A stretch of DNA of 64,000 nt. Source: Corythucha ciliata. Lineage: Eukaryota > Arthropoda > Insecta > Hemiptera > Tingidae. Of the stretch, positions 44,815-55,279 are shown piece by piece. The notes below the pieces were generated by a model. The model ran no database searches, was not told where the DNA came from, and saw only the letters and a program-made list of their open reading frames with translations. A program made the position numbers and the translations under genes. The stretch covers positions 40,714,198-40,778,197 of the forward strand of contig CM075937.1 of the NCBI GenBank assembly GCA_038030265.1. Reading direction: 5' to 3'. Position 1 is the stretch's first letter; each line of letters begins with the position of its first letter.

Positions 44815-45905
44815 ACTGCAAAATCGGAAAGTACCGCCTTTTCATTACCGACCGTAATTCCGCAAAACAGTTTCTTCTCGACACCGGTTCTGACGTTTGT
44901 TGTTTCCCGGCACGTTTTCTTTCAAACCGTCGTCCTAAAACCTCCTTCGATCTTTACGCCGCGAATACGTCGAACATCAGCACATACGGCTCAGTCACGC
45001 TAACTCTTGATTTCGGATTACGCCGCAACTTCCATTGGAATTTCATTGTCGCCGACGTCAACGTCCCAATCATTGGCTCTGATTTTTTTGGGCATTTCCA
45101 TCTGTTGCCAGATTGCCGATCTCAACGTCTTATCGATGGGACAACTGGACTTTCCGTCGCCTGTTCAAAAATAAGTCAGACGTACCCCAACATCAAAACA
45201 ATCGACGATTCTCATCCGTTCGCTGAGTTACTTTCACGATTTCCAGAAATTACTCGTCCATTACTCGTACCTCGGGATATAAAACACTCGACCAAACACT
45301 ACATAAATACCGCTCCCGGCCCTCCAATTTCTTTTCGCCCACGTCGTCTATCTGGTGATCGTTTAAAAATCGCAAAGAAAGAGTTCGAAGCAATGCTTCA
45401 AGAAGGCACCGCACGTCCTTCGGATAGTCCTTGGGCATCCCCTCTTCACATCGTGCCAAAGAAAACTGGCACCTGTTGGCGCCCTTGTGGCGACTATCGC
45501 GCTCTAAACGCACGTACCATTCCTGACAGTTATCCCGTTCGACACATACATGATTTCGCTCATTCAATCAGTGGTTCTACTATTTTCTCTCTAGTTGATT
45601 TGGTTAAAGCCTATCAACAAATTCCTGTCAACGAGTCGGACATTTGTAAGACAGCAATCTCAACTCCTTTCGGTTTGTTCGAGTTTCCATTTATGTGCTT
45701 CGGTCTTCGCAACGCCGCTCAAACTTTCCAGCGCTTCATGGATAAAGTAACTCGAGGCCTAGATTTCTGTTATGTCTACATCGACGACATCCTCATATTT
45801 TCAAAATCAAGAGCAGAACACATCGCTCATCTCGAAACTCTTTTCAAACGCCTGTCGCACTACGGCGTTGTCATTCGAAAAGCGTTTTTGCTGCGAGCGA
45901 AGTAA
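44784..45905 (+). pseudogene. pol, protease and reverse transcriptase part
   Basis: Entry is by frameshift at 44784; an open frame extends upstream to 44751. The aspartic protease motif LLDTGSD has its DTG at 44880-44888. The reverse transcriptase shows [13 protein letters not shown], a first catalytic Asp in [15 protein letters not shown] (codon 45597-45599), [20 protein letters not shown], and the YIDD box (45777-45788) with two catalytic Asp. It copies element RNA into DNA in the particle. The frame breaks at about 45870-45885, where similarity goes on one frame back, and the open frame ends at 45905 in the thumb region. A lost base is the simplest explanation. The catalytic residues themselves are intact. 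Confidence 0.92.
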
Positions 45906-46855
45906 TATTTCTCGGGCATCGTGTTTCCCCCGAAGGTATAGCCCCACCGCCTGATCGTGTCGCCGCCATTCAATTCTATCCTCAACCATCTGATGCAAAA
46001 GGTCTCCGTCGTTTTCTCGGCATGTTGAATTTTTACAGACGACATATCCCCATGGCAGCAGAAGTTCAAGCTCCTCTTCACGCCCTTCTTGGCCCCGAAG
46101 TCAAATGCTCGACCCCTATCACGTGGACTCCGACTCTCGAACAAGCTTTCAACGACAGCAAAAATAAATACTCTTCGGCAGTTTCCCTCAAATTCCCTGT
46201 AACCGGAGCAGAAGTGGCGTTATTCACAGACGTTTCTAATCACGCCATCGGAGCTGTCATCCAGCAGAAGACCAATGACGCTTGGCAACCACTCGCTTTT
46301 TTCTCAAAAAAGATCTCTGCTCGTCAAGCTGCGTGGCCCGTCTACTACAGAGAACTTCTAGCGATTTATGAAGCAATTCATCATTTTCGGCATTTTCTGG
46401 AAGGCCAAGTATTTACAACTTACACTGACCATAAACCCCTCACACATATCTTCACACAAAAACATGACAAATTGCCCCCTGTCCAACGTAATCAGCTCAC
46501 ATACATTTCACAGTTCACAACCGACATCCAACACGTAGGAGGATCTGACAACGTCGTCGCGGACGCCCTATCTCGAGTACAATCTGTTTCAACGGCTCTC
46601 GATTTCGAATCGTTGTCTCAATCGCAACAATTAGACCCCGAGCTTCAGTCTTGGGAATCAAAAACGTCTTCTCTTACTCTCGAAAAACTCATCGTTCCTG
46701 GCACGCGAATTGAGATAATTTGTGACACCTCAAGAGGTCGTCCTCGCCCTTTTATTCCTCATCCTTTACGACGCTCAGTTTTTCTCAAGTTACACAACCT
46801 CAGCCACCCCGGTGCTCGTGCGACTACAAGACTGATGAAGGATATTCCCGCATAG
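45880..46855 (+). pseudogene. pol, RT end, RNase H and start of integrase
   Basis: Similarity resumes with [20 protein letters not shown], followed by LRRFLGMLNFYRRHIP, typical of the RT connection. RNase H shows its carboxylates in LFTDVSNHAIGAVIQQ (Asp codon 46229-46231), YYRELLAIYEAIHHFRHFL, TYTDHKPL and VVADALSR. The integrase zinc-binding region begins with LHNLSHPGARATTRL. It is cut at TAG 46853-46855 where a Trp is expected. Between the second His and the CLAC pair there are only about 19 codons in place of about 29, so roughly 30 nt are missing in frame. Confidence 0.9.
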
Positions 46856-47833
46856 ACACGTGCTTGTCTTGCTTGTCAACGGTCCAAAGTTTCGCGACAC
46901 GTCCACTCACCGCTAGGACATTTCGACACTCCTACATCTCGTTTCTCACACGTCCACATCGATTTGATCGGCCCACTTCCACTTTCGAATGGTTTCAGGT
47001 ACTGTCTCACCTGCATCGATCGTATCACTCGATGGCCAGAAGTAACTCCTCTTCCTGACATCACAGCTAACACCGTTGCTCTCGCTTTTCTATCCACGTG
47101 GATTTCTCGTTACGGCGTTCCAGAAAAGATCACTACTGATCGCGGTATGCAGTTCATGTCTTCAGTTTTCTGCACACTTTCGAAACGTTTCGGAATCGAT
47201 GTGTGTCACACAACGAGTTACCACCCGGCATCCAACGGCTTGGTCGAACGCTTGCATCGTCAGCTAAAAACCGCCATCACTTGCTACGCTGACAGAAATT
47301 GGACCGAAAAACTTCCCCTCGTTCTGCTTGGAATACGATCCGCCTTCAAGGAAGATCTTCAAACCACCTCGGCAACCCTCGTTTTTGGAGAAAGTCTTCG
47401 ACTTCCAGGAGAATTCTTGTCACCTCAACCCGAAACAAATTCTACTCCTGAGTTAATCGAACACCTCGCTAAAATCATCAGTCAGATCCGACCAATACCG
47501 ACTTCTCGACATTCGACACCTGGTAGTTTCGTCTTCAAAAATCTCGACTTTTGTACACACGTCATGTTACGTTATGACAGCACTCGTCATCCCTTCCAAA
47601 ATCGTTACTCAGGACCCTATCCCGTCGTTAAACGCGACAAAGTGTACAAGACCATCACGATCAAGACCAGTTCTGATAAACACGTAACAGTCTCAATCGA
47701 CCGTGTCAAACCGGCGTATTTTCTTCACGAAGACGTAGACTCTACCACCCTCACCCACCCGACAACTTCAGCCATAAACAAGAAGGTTCCCTTCGATCTG
47801 GGCGAACTACGCTCTCCTCCTCCAAGGGGGTGA
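46856..47833 (+). pseudogene. pol, integrase core and C-terminal domain
   Basis: In the same frame as the preceding part, after the stop, the sequence encodes the CLAC half of the zinc site. The integrase core follows with Asp at 46961-46963 (HIDLIGPLP), Asp at 47138-47140 (TTDRGMQF) and Glu at 47246-47248 ([12 protein letters not shown]). The spacings are D-58-D-35-E, the classical DD35E. YSGPYPVV near 47605-47630 is the GPY/F module, followed by [10 protein letters not shown]. The frame ends with TGA at 47831-47833, directly against the 3' LTR. Integrase would join element DNA to the target. The core is intact but has no start of its own. Confidence 0.92.
47824..47833 (+). promoter_or_regulatory. 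Polypurine tract
   Basis: AAGGGGG followed by TGA directly precedes the TGTGGCG start of the 3' LTR. It is the expected primer for second-strand synthesis. The TGA also serves as the pol stop codon. Confidence 0.75.
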
Positions 47834-47994
47834 TGTGGCGAAAATTTTTGACCACGTTGTTTTATAAGGAACATATGAATTTAGTGTGCCGTTCCGATTT
47901 TAGAATTTCTACTTTTGAGTTTTTGGTTTCTGTCAAAATAAAATACTTTTTCATCTCAAGCGTCTCATTCAGAAGTGATAACCAAACCACTTCA
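47834..47994 (+). repeat. 3' LTR, 161 bp
   Basis: Identical to the 5' LTR apart from A at 47959. Its AATAAA lies at 47937-47942. It is followed by the AAAG duplication at 47995-47998. Confidence 0.95.
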
Positions 47995-47999
47995 AAAGT

Positions 48000-48680
48000 A
48001 CTCGTATTTATTCGCAAGAATTGTATGTCCGTGGTAGTCGCTATAGTCCGTCAAGAAGAACATGAACTTGCGACCAGCGCCCTCATACGATTAGTTGCAA
48101 CTCGTCTTCCGAGTGCTTTCGTTTCGTTACCAAATTGGTTGTCTCACTGTTTACCAACGATAAGTGATATTGTCAAGCTGAAATTCCGAGGTCGGGGTGA
48201 TCACAGAAGGGAGAGGTACACGTTTAACTTGACGTGCTACAGATCTGTTCAATTAAATTTCTGGGTTTGGAATATCCCAGTATCAATCCAGCGAATTTAC
48301 TGTGATACCTAGTTTGCGTTAAGTTTTAAATATGTGTTTTGACTGGGCTGAAATATCTCTAGTACCAACTGAGCCGCGTAGGCTATAGATCCCCTTCGGA
48401 CTGGGAATGGAATATTCTGAATACGCCCTGTCCGTTATTGTAGATGTAGACGATACCATTCATCATGAAATAACTGCCCTGTGCAACAAGGAATCGAAGT
48501 TTGCACACAAAAATTACGATCGAGGAATGGGTGAACCCTGAACCGTCTGCTCATTCTCCTTTTTCTATTAAAATAAAAGAGGAAGAGGGATTCACTGTCA
48601 CTGTAATCACTGCTTTGAAGAAGAAAATTGCGATTTGAAACTCCTTGGTCCAACATCCATGGCGACACTGAAAAAGACTG
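48000..48680. other. Inner right part of the Harbinger-like element
   Basis: This is the sequence between the LTR element and the right arm. No transposase motif or other gene is recognised. Confidence 0.45.
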
Positions 48681-48684
48681 AAGA

Positions 48685-48876
48685 TTTTAAATGACGTCGG
48701 GTTTCTGATGAGTTGTAAATTGGTTAGTGACTGAAGTTTCCAAACAGCTTGGTTTGTTGTTAGTAGCTCCGTGGGAAGACTCTCATATGAATGCACGGGA
48801 AGAGATCCAAAGGAGACTGGTTACTAACTCGAATCTCCAGTCAGTTTCTTTTCAGTTCCTCTGTTTGTAGACTGCC
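48685..48876 (-). repeat. Right arm of the Harbinger-like element
   Basis: Read on the minus strand it runs GGCAGTCTACAAACAG, AAAAGAAACTG, GAGATTCGAGTTAGTAACC, GAGTCTTCCCACGGAGCTAC and CTGTTTGGAAACTTCAGT. These parts all match the left arm in order. Confidence 0.75.
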
Positions 48877-48879
48877 TAA

Positions 48880-51055
48880 AGGGAAGTAGGTGAAACTGCA
48901 TGCCGTGAGTTGTCAAACAATGTTATTCATCCTTCGTATACGCCGCATCAACATTGATGATGAATGATAGGTTCTTTAAATATGAGCAAATTTTATGATC
49001 CCTAAGGAGGGGAAAGGTTGTTTAATTGCTAAGAGGGTGGGGATAGACAATAAATATTGCGTTCGATAAGACGGTTGGCCCCTGTAATCGACTGGGCTTC
49101 TTCCACAATAAGCTTTGCAACTACTCCTTGCGAGGAACAAGCTGATGACGTCTACCACATTTTAAATTCACTAACTCATATACGCGAGTTTCTAGTTTAC
49201 TCAAAGTGCTTGGAGTTTTAAACACGAGCAGTCGTCGTCGCAATTGTCGTTTTTAATGTATCACGTCCCGTCAGTAAGACTCACGTCCCTACAAGGACGT
49301 CACGTACATGAGTGTATGTATACAAGAGCTGATCCCGCAAGTCTGTACATACATTCAACAAGTACGCGTAAGTGGCGAGATTTTTCCGGTCAAAAAGCCA
49401 CAGCCCGTAAATAAACCACCCTCTTCTTCAATTAGAACTCACCATGAAGTGTGTCAGCAGTTGGGTGGGCGGGGGGAATAGATTGATGAAAAAGACCCCG
49501 ATGAGATCCGCGACCCCTTTTAATTATGGAAAATTGTAAAGAAAGTTAAAGCTCAGGGAGGTCCCCTTGCAACAATGTGCCCACCTGAATGGAGGGAAGC
49601 TTGACGTTCAAAAAAAAAAAAAAAAATGGGTAAGCCGCAAGAGGAGGGTGGACAGCCTAATCTCGGTAGGCCTTTGCTCTTTACTCTTTTTTTAATATTA
49701 TAAAAAAACGATGGAAAGAAGTGGGTGATGGGGGGAGGAATGAAATGGATTTTCTGCTTACATAAGAATGGAGACTCCATGGAGATATTTATTATCATTT
49801 TTTTTCTTTCCATTTTCTCTCGCAATAAAATTAACATTTCGAATTATCTCCACGTGGAAAAAGACATCACCGACGATCGATTGAGCAGACTGTAGGATGC
49901 AACAACCAAAAACACAACAAAAATAAATACCGCACCGCTGTTCACTTTGTTACGTATAGAACGGACACGTCGAGCGTCTAAATATGAATTGAAATTAATC
50001 TGAACCCCTAAAAATTCCATCCACGTTACAATCTGTAACCCCCCACCCTTCAAACTCATTTCACCAACAAAATTATTAGACGCTCGGGTGCAATGTCGAG
50101 CACACACTCATTGGGTCACATTAAAGTCGACGCCCCCCCCCAACCACTGCACCATCATCATAATATGCAGCTTTGCAACTGTCAAGTGAAAATGTGACAC
50201 GCACACGCGTTGCGGAGCGTAATTCACAAAACGTATGAGCGGTGTCGACACCAGGGCTAGTTGAAAGGTGAGGCTTTTAAAAATGAAGACGTGGTGTGGA
50301 CAATGGGGGTTTTCTGAATGTGATCGTGATTTAGAGGATTTGGTGGTGGAATGGGGGGTGGGGCTGTTTAAATTCTTTCAACGCAATTTTTCCCTCTCCT
50401 TCCTTCATTTATTCTCGGATTTTCATACGATTGGAGGCAAAATAGAGGGGGGAATTGAATTAATTTCCCTATCATTGTTTCCCTGAAAAAAACCTTAATA
50501 AAAAACAACTAAGCGATATTTATTCCAGACACGCGTGGGAGAAACTCGTTTGAAGAAGAAAAAAACACCATATTTCACTTTAATTCATTTTCCAATTAAA
50601 ATAATGGCACGAATGCGCAGCAAAAACAAAATACTCTCCCCCCCTCATTTCTTGGGACCGCTGAAGCTGTTAAAAGTGTTAAATATGGACTCTTTTTTTC
50701 TTCACTAGAACCTAAATTCACACAATGTAGCAGACTCGACAATCGTCTAACGGACTTGTGGAGATCTGATCATGAAAATGATGAGGCTAGGGTGTGCCAG
50801 AAGCACAACCCGCTAATTCACGCGGAACTTCCACCTTACCCCTTTTTCTGACATCTTGTGGGGCCTTTTTTAAGGCAAATTGAACAGCGAAAAATCCTTA
50901 AGACCCTCTGAGGGCTCATTTATGGTATCGAATCTTGCTCAAGTGCGTTATTTTAATTGACGCCATGAGAAGTAGTGTATAACTAAAGGAGGGGGCGAGG
51001 GCGCCACGCCCGTTCTGGTGCTAGAGGTATGCAACTACGAAAATTGTGCTTTTTC
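48880..51055. other. Unassigned DNA
   Basis: No gene is supported. There is an A17-class run near 49610-49626 and short inverted motifs such as ACGTCCCTACAAGGACGT near 49284-49301. Open frames are short. Confidence 0.4.
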
Positions 51056-51059
51056 ACGT

Positions 51060-51425
51060 ACGCTTCAGCTCTTTCCAAAATCAATTTTGAAAGTTTCGTT
51101 ATACATAGTTGGAAAAAGTAAATTGGCTCCGAAAACCAACTCCACGAGTTTGTTGTTGCGGATTTTCGCTCTCCGCCGGTAACCAATTTTCGTGGATTTC
51201 ATTCCATTAAAACACAATTTCACGGATTCATCTATTTCAAACCGTAATTTCGGGTATTTTCGCTTTTTCAACAATGAATTTTGTGGTTTAATGAGGCCCT
51301 TTAAACCAAATTCACGAATTTAGCTCATTCATAAAACAAAAATGTCGTCACTATTGCTCTTAAAGCCCACAGTTTTGCGGATTTGTAGTTCCTCTAAACC
51401 CTAATATCACCCGGATCAGCGAATG
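51060..51425. repeat. Array C, forward orientation
   Basis: AACCAATTTTCGTGGATTTC, AACACAATTTCACGGATTC and ACCAAATTCACGAATTTAGC recur every 30-45 bp. The block shares a stretch with GCTTCAGCTCTTTCC at 51063 that is repeated at 54483. Confidence 0.65.
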
Positions 51426-51429
51426 ACCG

Positions 51430-52765
51430 CTTTAACTCAAGTTTTGCCGGGAAATATAGCAAGTTTTCCCAGTTTCATCCGCGAATTTTCCAAACTTAAC
51501 TCGCGACTAAGCGTTTTTCTTCATTTTTTTTTTTAGCTGCGATTGAGCGCTTATCTTGATGATTTTACCCGGGAATTAGCGGGTTTTCTCAGTTTCAGCC
51601 ATGTAAACAGCAAATTTTACCAAATTGATCCGTTAATTAGCGTTTTCCTCTATTTTAGCAGGGAATTATTTCCTAGTTTCAGCCGCGAAGCAGGTAACGC
51701 TTTTAATCAATTTTAGCCCCGGGAATCCGCAACTTTCGTCCCAAAATAATCCACCACAATTTTTTTTTTTTTTTTTTTTTTTTCAGTTGCAAATGAGAGC
51801 TTTTTGTCAACCTTAGCCATGAATTCACGCTTTTTCTCTATTTTAACTGTGAATTACCGGATTTTCTCTAATTTATCCGCGAATTATCTTATTTTAGCAA
51901 TTTCAACCTGCCATTTAGCGATTGTTTTCTCATTTGACTCATGCGAATTAGCCCTTTTTCTCCATTTTTGTCACAAAGTTGCCTTGTGAAGCAACTAATT
52001 GGCGTTTTTTTTTAATATTAGCTGACCCTACTGAGAGATTTGTCGTTGCTTTTTGTCAATTATGTAACCACGCTTTTTCTCAATTATGGCCGCGAAATGG
52101 AGCTTTTTAAAAAATTTTAGCCGTGAATTAGAGATGTATTTAGCTTTTTGCTACGAATGAGCACTTTTTAACTATTTTAGCCGCGAGTATTACCGCCTTT
52201 TCAAACCTTTTACCACAAACTTGATCCAAATTAGGCACATTTGGGCGCCTTCTCAATTATAGCCTCATATTAAGGGCCTATTAAAGAAACTTTAGGTTAG
52301 CTAAAATTCTGTCTTTTACCTGAAGAACTGGTGAATTTTTCTCTAGATCAGCTGCCGATTAGCACTTAATCTCAATTTTGGCTGCGAATTAGCATTTTTT
52401 CTTCATTTATCCCATAATTAGCTCTTTATCTGAATTTAAGCCGCGAATTAAAGTATTTCTAAATATCAGCCATTTTATTCAATTTGTACCATGAATCAGC
52501 GCTTTTTCTTAATTTTGGCTACAAAGTTGCCTTCAGAAGTCGTGGATTGGTGTTTCCTTAATTTTAGACGCACTTTATCCCTTTAGCCGTTTTTATCATA
52601 TTAAGTTACGTGATTTTTTCGGCTTTTCTCAACTTCAGCAGTCAATTTATTCTATTTTAATTGTTTATTAGCGTTTTCCCTCATTTTACCCGCGAATTAG
52701 CGCTTTTTCTTATTTTATCCGCCAATTGGTGATTTTTCTCTATTTTAACAGCGAATCGTACGTTC
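51430..52765 (+). repeat. Array A, left half of a head-to-head array
   Basis: About 1.3 kb of 28-36-bp units read CGCGAATTAGCG, TTTTTCTCAATTTTAGC. About forty units can be followed in this orientation. A T23-class tract lies at about 51761-51783. The units are heavily diverged, and CTTCAGAAG-type linkers occur several times. Confidence 0.88.
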
Positions 52766-53480
52766 TTTATTGAGGCTAAAATTGAGTTAAATCACTAATT
52801 ATCGAATAAAAACGATAATTCGCGGCTAAAATTGATAAAACACCAATTCGCGGCTTCTTAAAGCAAATTTGTGGCTACAATTGAGATAAAGTGCTAACCG
52901 GCGGATAAATAAATAAAATAAAACCTATAATTCATGGCTAAAATTTAGAAAAACTGCAAATTGGTGGATAAATTAGGAAAAAGTGCTAATTCACGGATAA
53001 AGTGTTGAAAAACGCTATGCACGGCTAAAATGGAAACAACGCCAATCCGCGGCTAAAATAAAGAAAAACGCTTATTTGCGGCTAAAATTGAGTAAACACC
53101 AATTAGCGGCTTCTGAATACAACTTTTTGTCTAAAATTGAGAAAAATCGCAAATTAGCGTTTAAATTGAGAAAAAGTTCCAATTCGCGGATAAAGAATTA
53201 AAAACGCTAATAATCTGCTGATATTGAAAAAAAATCATTTATTCGCGCTCAACATAGAGAAAAACACTAATTTACGGCTAAAATAGAGAATAGTGCTGAT
53301 TCGTGGCTAAAATTGTGAAAACACCAATTCTGAAGGCAACTTTGTGGCTAAAATTGAGAAAATGCTACATGAAAAAATTGAAAAAACGCAGATTCAAGCG
53401 TCAATTAGCACTTTCTCTCCATCTGAGCCACTAAATTGAGAATTTTCTCAATTTCTGCCGTAATTTTAAGTTTTTCTCTA
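52766..53480 (-). repeat. Array A, right half in opposite orientation
   Basis: From about 52770 the same unit appears as its reverse complement (GCTAAAATTGAGAAAAA, then CGCTAATTCGCGG) and goes on to about 53390. A short return to the first orientation follows before the array ends. With the left half this forms a large imperfect palindrome about 2 kb long. Confidence 0.88.
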
Positions 53481-53489
53481 CATTTATTA

Positions 53490-54075
53490 CACCTCGTTAT
53501 AGTTGTGCCATGCACAGTTACAGGATAACCAAACCTAATTGGAAGGCAATGTGGCGTGGTGCGATGTTGGTGGAGGGGTGGGGGTACTTTCATAGGTGTG
53601 GATTTGACCTTTTCAAGAGTTCTGCTACGACTTATTGAAACCGTTTCGGGGCCACTGCATACAGGCGTGCTTTTTCAATTATTATACAGAGAAGTTGACT
53701 TCAAATACCACGAATTCCATTTTTTTTTCTCTCTCAATTTTGGACGCGGAATTTCTTTGAAAGAACAGCACTCACGTCCGTAGCAGCGTCGTAGTCCGGG
53801 TAGTTCTGGAGTCGAGAAAAATAGTCCGGAACCAACGACAAAGCAAGAACTTACATTTTCAACGTTGACGGCTGCTTATTGAACCGTTGCGGCCGGGACC
53901 GGTTTAAAATGACCCTAAAAATCGTCCTCTGAGGCCACCCTTCGGCGGTTTTGGCAATCACTTAAAATATGACATTCTTCCATATTTAATCTTTTTGTGG
54001 GCTTCTCTGAATAGTTGCCTGTGTGGCCAGGCCCTCTCGGCGCCCTCACTATGGTACGCTACTGCGACCCCCACT
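53490..54075. other. Unassigned DNA, partly GC-rich
   Basis: No gene is recognised. GC blocks such as GTTGCGGCCGGGACCGG near 53888 resemble the linkers seen in array D. Confidence 0.35.
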
Positions 54076-54079
54076 ATTA

Positions 54080-55235
54080 TCCGTCCAACCAAACCAAATT
54101 TTGTGGATTCGGCACGATCAAATGATTTTTCGGGGGGACTTCTTCTCTTTGAAAACCCACGAAGCCAACTTCAAGGACATTCGTTCCTTTAAAGCCAAAT
54201 TTCTTGGAGTTAGGTCCATTAAAATCCAATTTCGGGGATTCACGCTTTATAAAACCCCGAATTTCGTGGTTTTAGATCTTTCTATAATTTTGGTTAAATA
54301 GGAAAAAATAATTAGGCTCGTTCAGTAACCAACTACCGCATTTACTGGTCAATTATCCGCGGATTTTCGCCCTTCCACGACGAGTTGTCACCTTGTCACA
54401 GATTTGACTACTACAAAATCTAATTTCACAAAAGAGTTGCAATTTCCCTAAATTTCACCCCATCAAAAACCCAATTACGTTGCTTCAGCTCTTTCCAAAA
54501 TCAGTTTAGCAGGTTGGGCTCGTTAGAAAAACTTTGTTTGTTGCTTTTGAAACCAAATTCACGGATTTGGGTAAGTGAAAACCCCTAATTTTTCTATTTT
54601 ACCTCTTAAAAAGCCCAATTTTTTCGGTTTGTGCCTTTTTTAAACAAAAATTTGCTGATAAGTCTCACTCAAGTCCAAATTTTAGGGTTTTCCACATTTT
54701 CGAAAACAAAATTTTTCGGACTTGGTTGGATTGGTTCGGGTTTTGGTTTGGTTGGGGATTTATGCTGCATGAGAAACCTTTCATGGCTATCGAACTTTCT
54801 ATAATTTTGGTTAAGTTTTCAAACAATTTTTACTCATCTTATCAATTGCGCGTATTTTTACTCTTTCTCAAACCAAATTTCGTGACGTTTGCTCTTCCAA
54901 TCCAGAATTTGCTGACTTCTGCTCGTTCAAAACCAAATTTCGTGAATTTGGCCCTTTTGAAACCCGATTTTTTTGCGCTATATCGAAGACCAAATTGCCT
55001 GGCTCTTTCTAAAATCAGCTTTTTCGTTATTTTCAAACTCCAATATCGCCGAGGATGTTTCCTCTTTCTCATTACCAAATTCCGCTGATATTGTCTCCTT
55101 CGAAACCAAATTTCACGGATTTTGCTCTTTCATACCTCAATTTGGCATATTTTCAATCTTTCGAAATCCAAATTTCTTTGCAATAACTCTTTTTTATACT
55201 CAGTTTCGCTGGTTTGGCTCCTTCGAAAAACTGGT
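54080..55235. repeat. Array C, forward orientation
   Basis: About 1.15 kb of units read AACCAAATTTCGTGGATTTGGCTC, seen in pieces, spaced about 30-40 bp apart. At its end, TATTAATGAAGTGA is duplicated in tandem (55247-55260 and 55263-55276). Confidence 0.75.
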
Positions 55236-55279
55236 TTTGCACCAGTTATTAATGAAGTGAAATATTAATGAAGTGAGGT

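Larger units (their letters stand above)
43664..47994 (+). mobile_element. CsRn1-type Ty3/Gypsy LTR retrotransposon, 4331 bp
   Basis: A full-length element in the order LTR, primer-binding site, gag, protease, reverse transcriptase, RNase H, integrase, polypurine tract, LTR. Integrase is last, so it is Ty3/Gypsy and not Copia. The CHCC-type gag knuckle, 4-bp target duplication and tRNA-Trp-like primer site all point to the CsRn1 clade. The LTRs differ at one of 161 positions, so insertion was recent. The copy cannot encode its own proteins because gag, RT and the integrase N-terminus each carry a break. No envelope frame follows integrase. Confidence 0.95.
42410..48876. mobile_element. Harbinger-like inverted-repeat element interrupted by an LTR retrotransposon
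   Basis: The ends are GGCCGTCTACA (left) and TGTAGACTGCC (right), each flanked outside by TAA (42407-42409 and 48877-48879), the TWA-type target duplication of PIF/Harbinger elements. The first 35 nt of the two ends differ at about six positions and share AAAAGAAACTG. Arm similarity goes on for about 190 bp. Removing the LTR element (4331 bp plus one 4-bp duplication) leaves about 2.13 kb. That remainder shows no transposase frame, so the element is non-autonomous. It carries a block of array C inside (43090-43400). Confidence 0.72.

Noticed and set aside
45250..45567. 105-codon minus-strand frame
   Set aside because: Antisense shadow of the reverse transcriptase region.
47834..48312. 160-codon frame after integrase, considered as an envelope gene
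   Set aside because: It starts in the 3' LTR, has no signal peptide, glycosylation pattern or membrane anchor, and extends outside the element.
51430..53480. CRISPR array
   Set aside because: The units are degenerate on both repeat and linker parts, vary in length, flip orientation and lie in eukaryotic-type DNA without cas genes.
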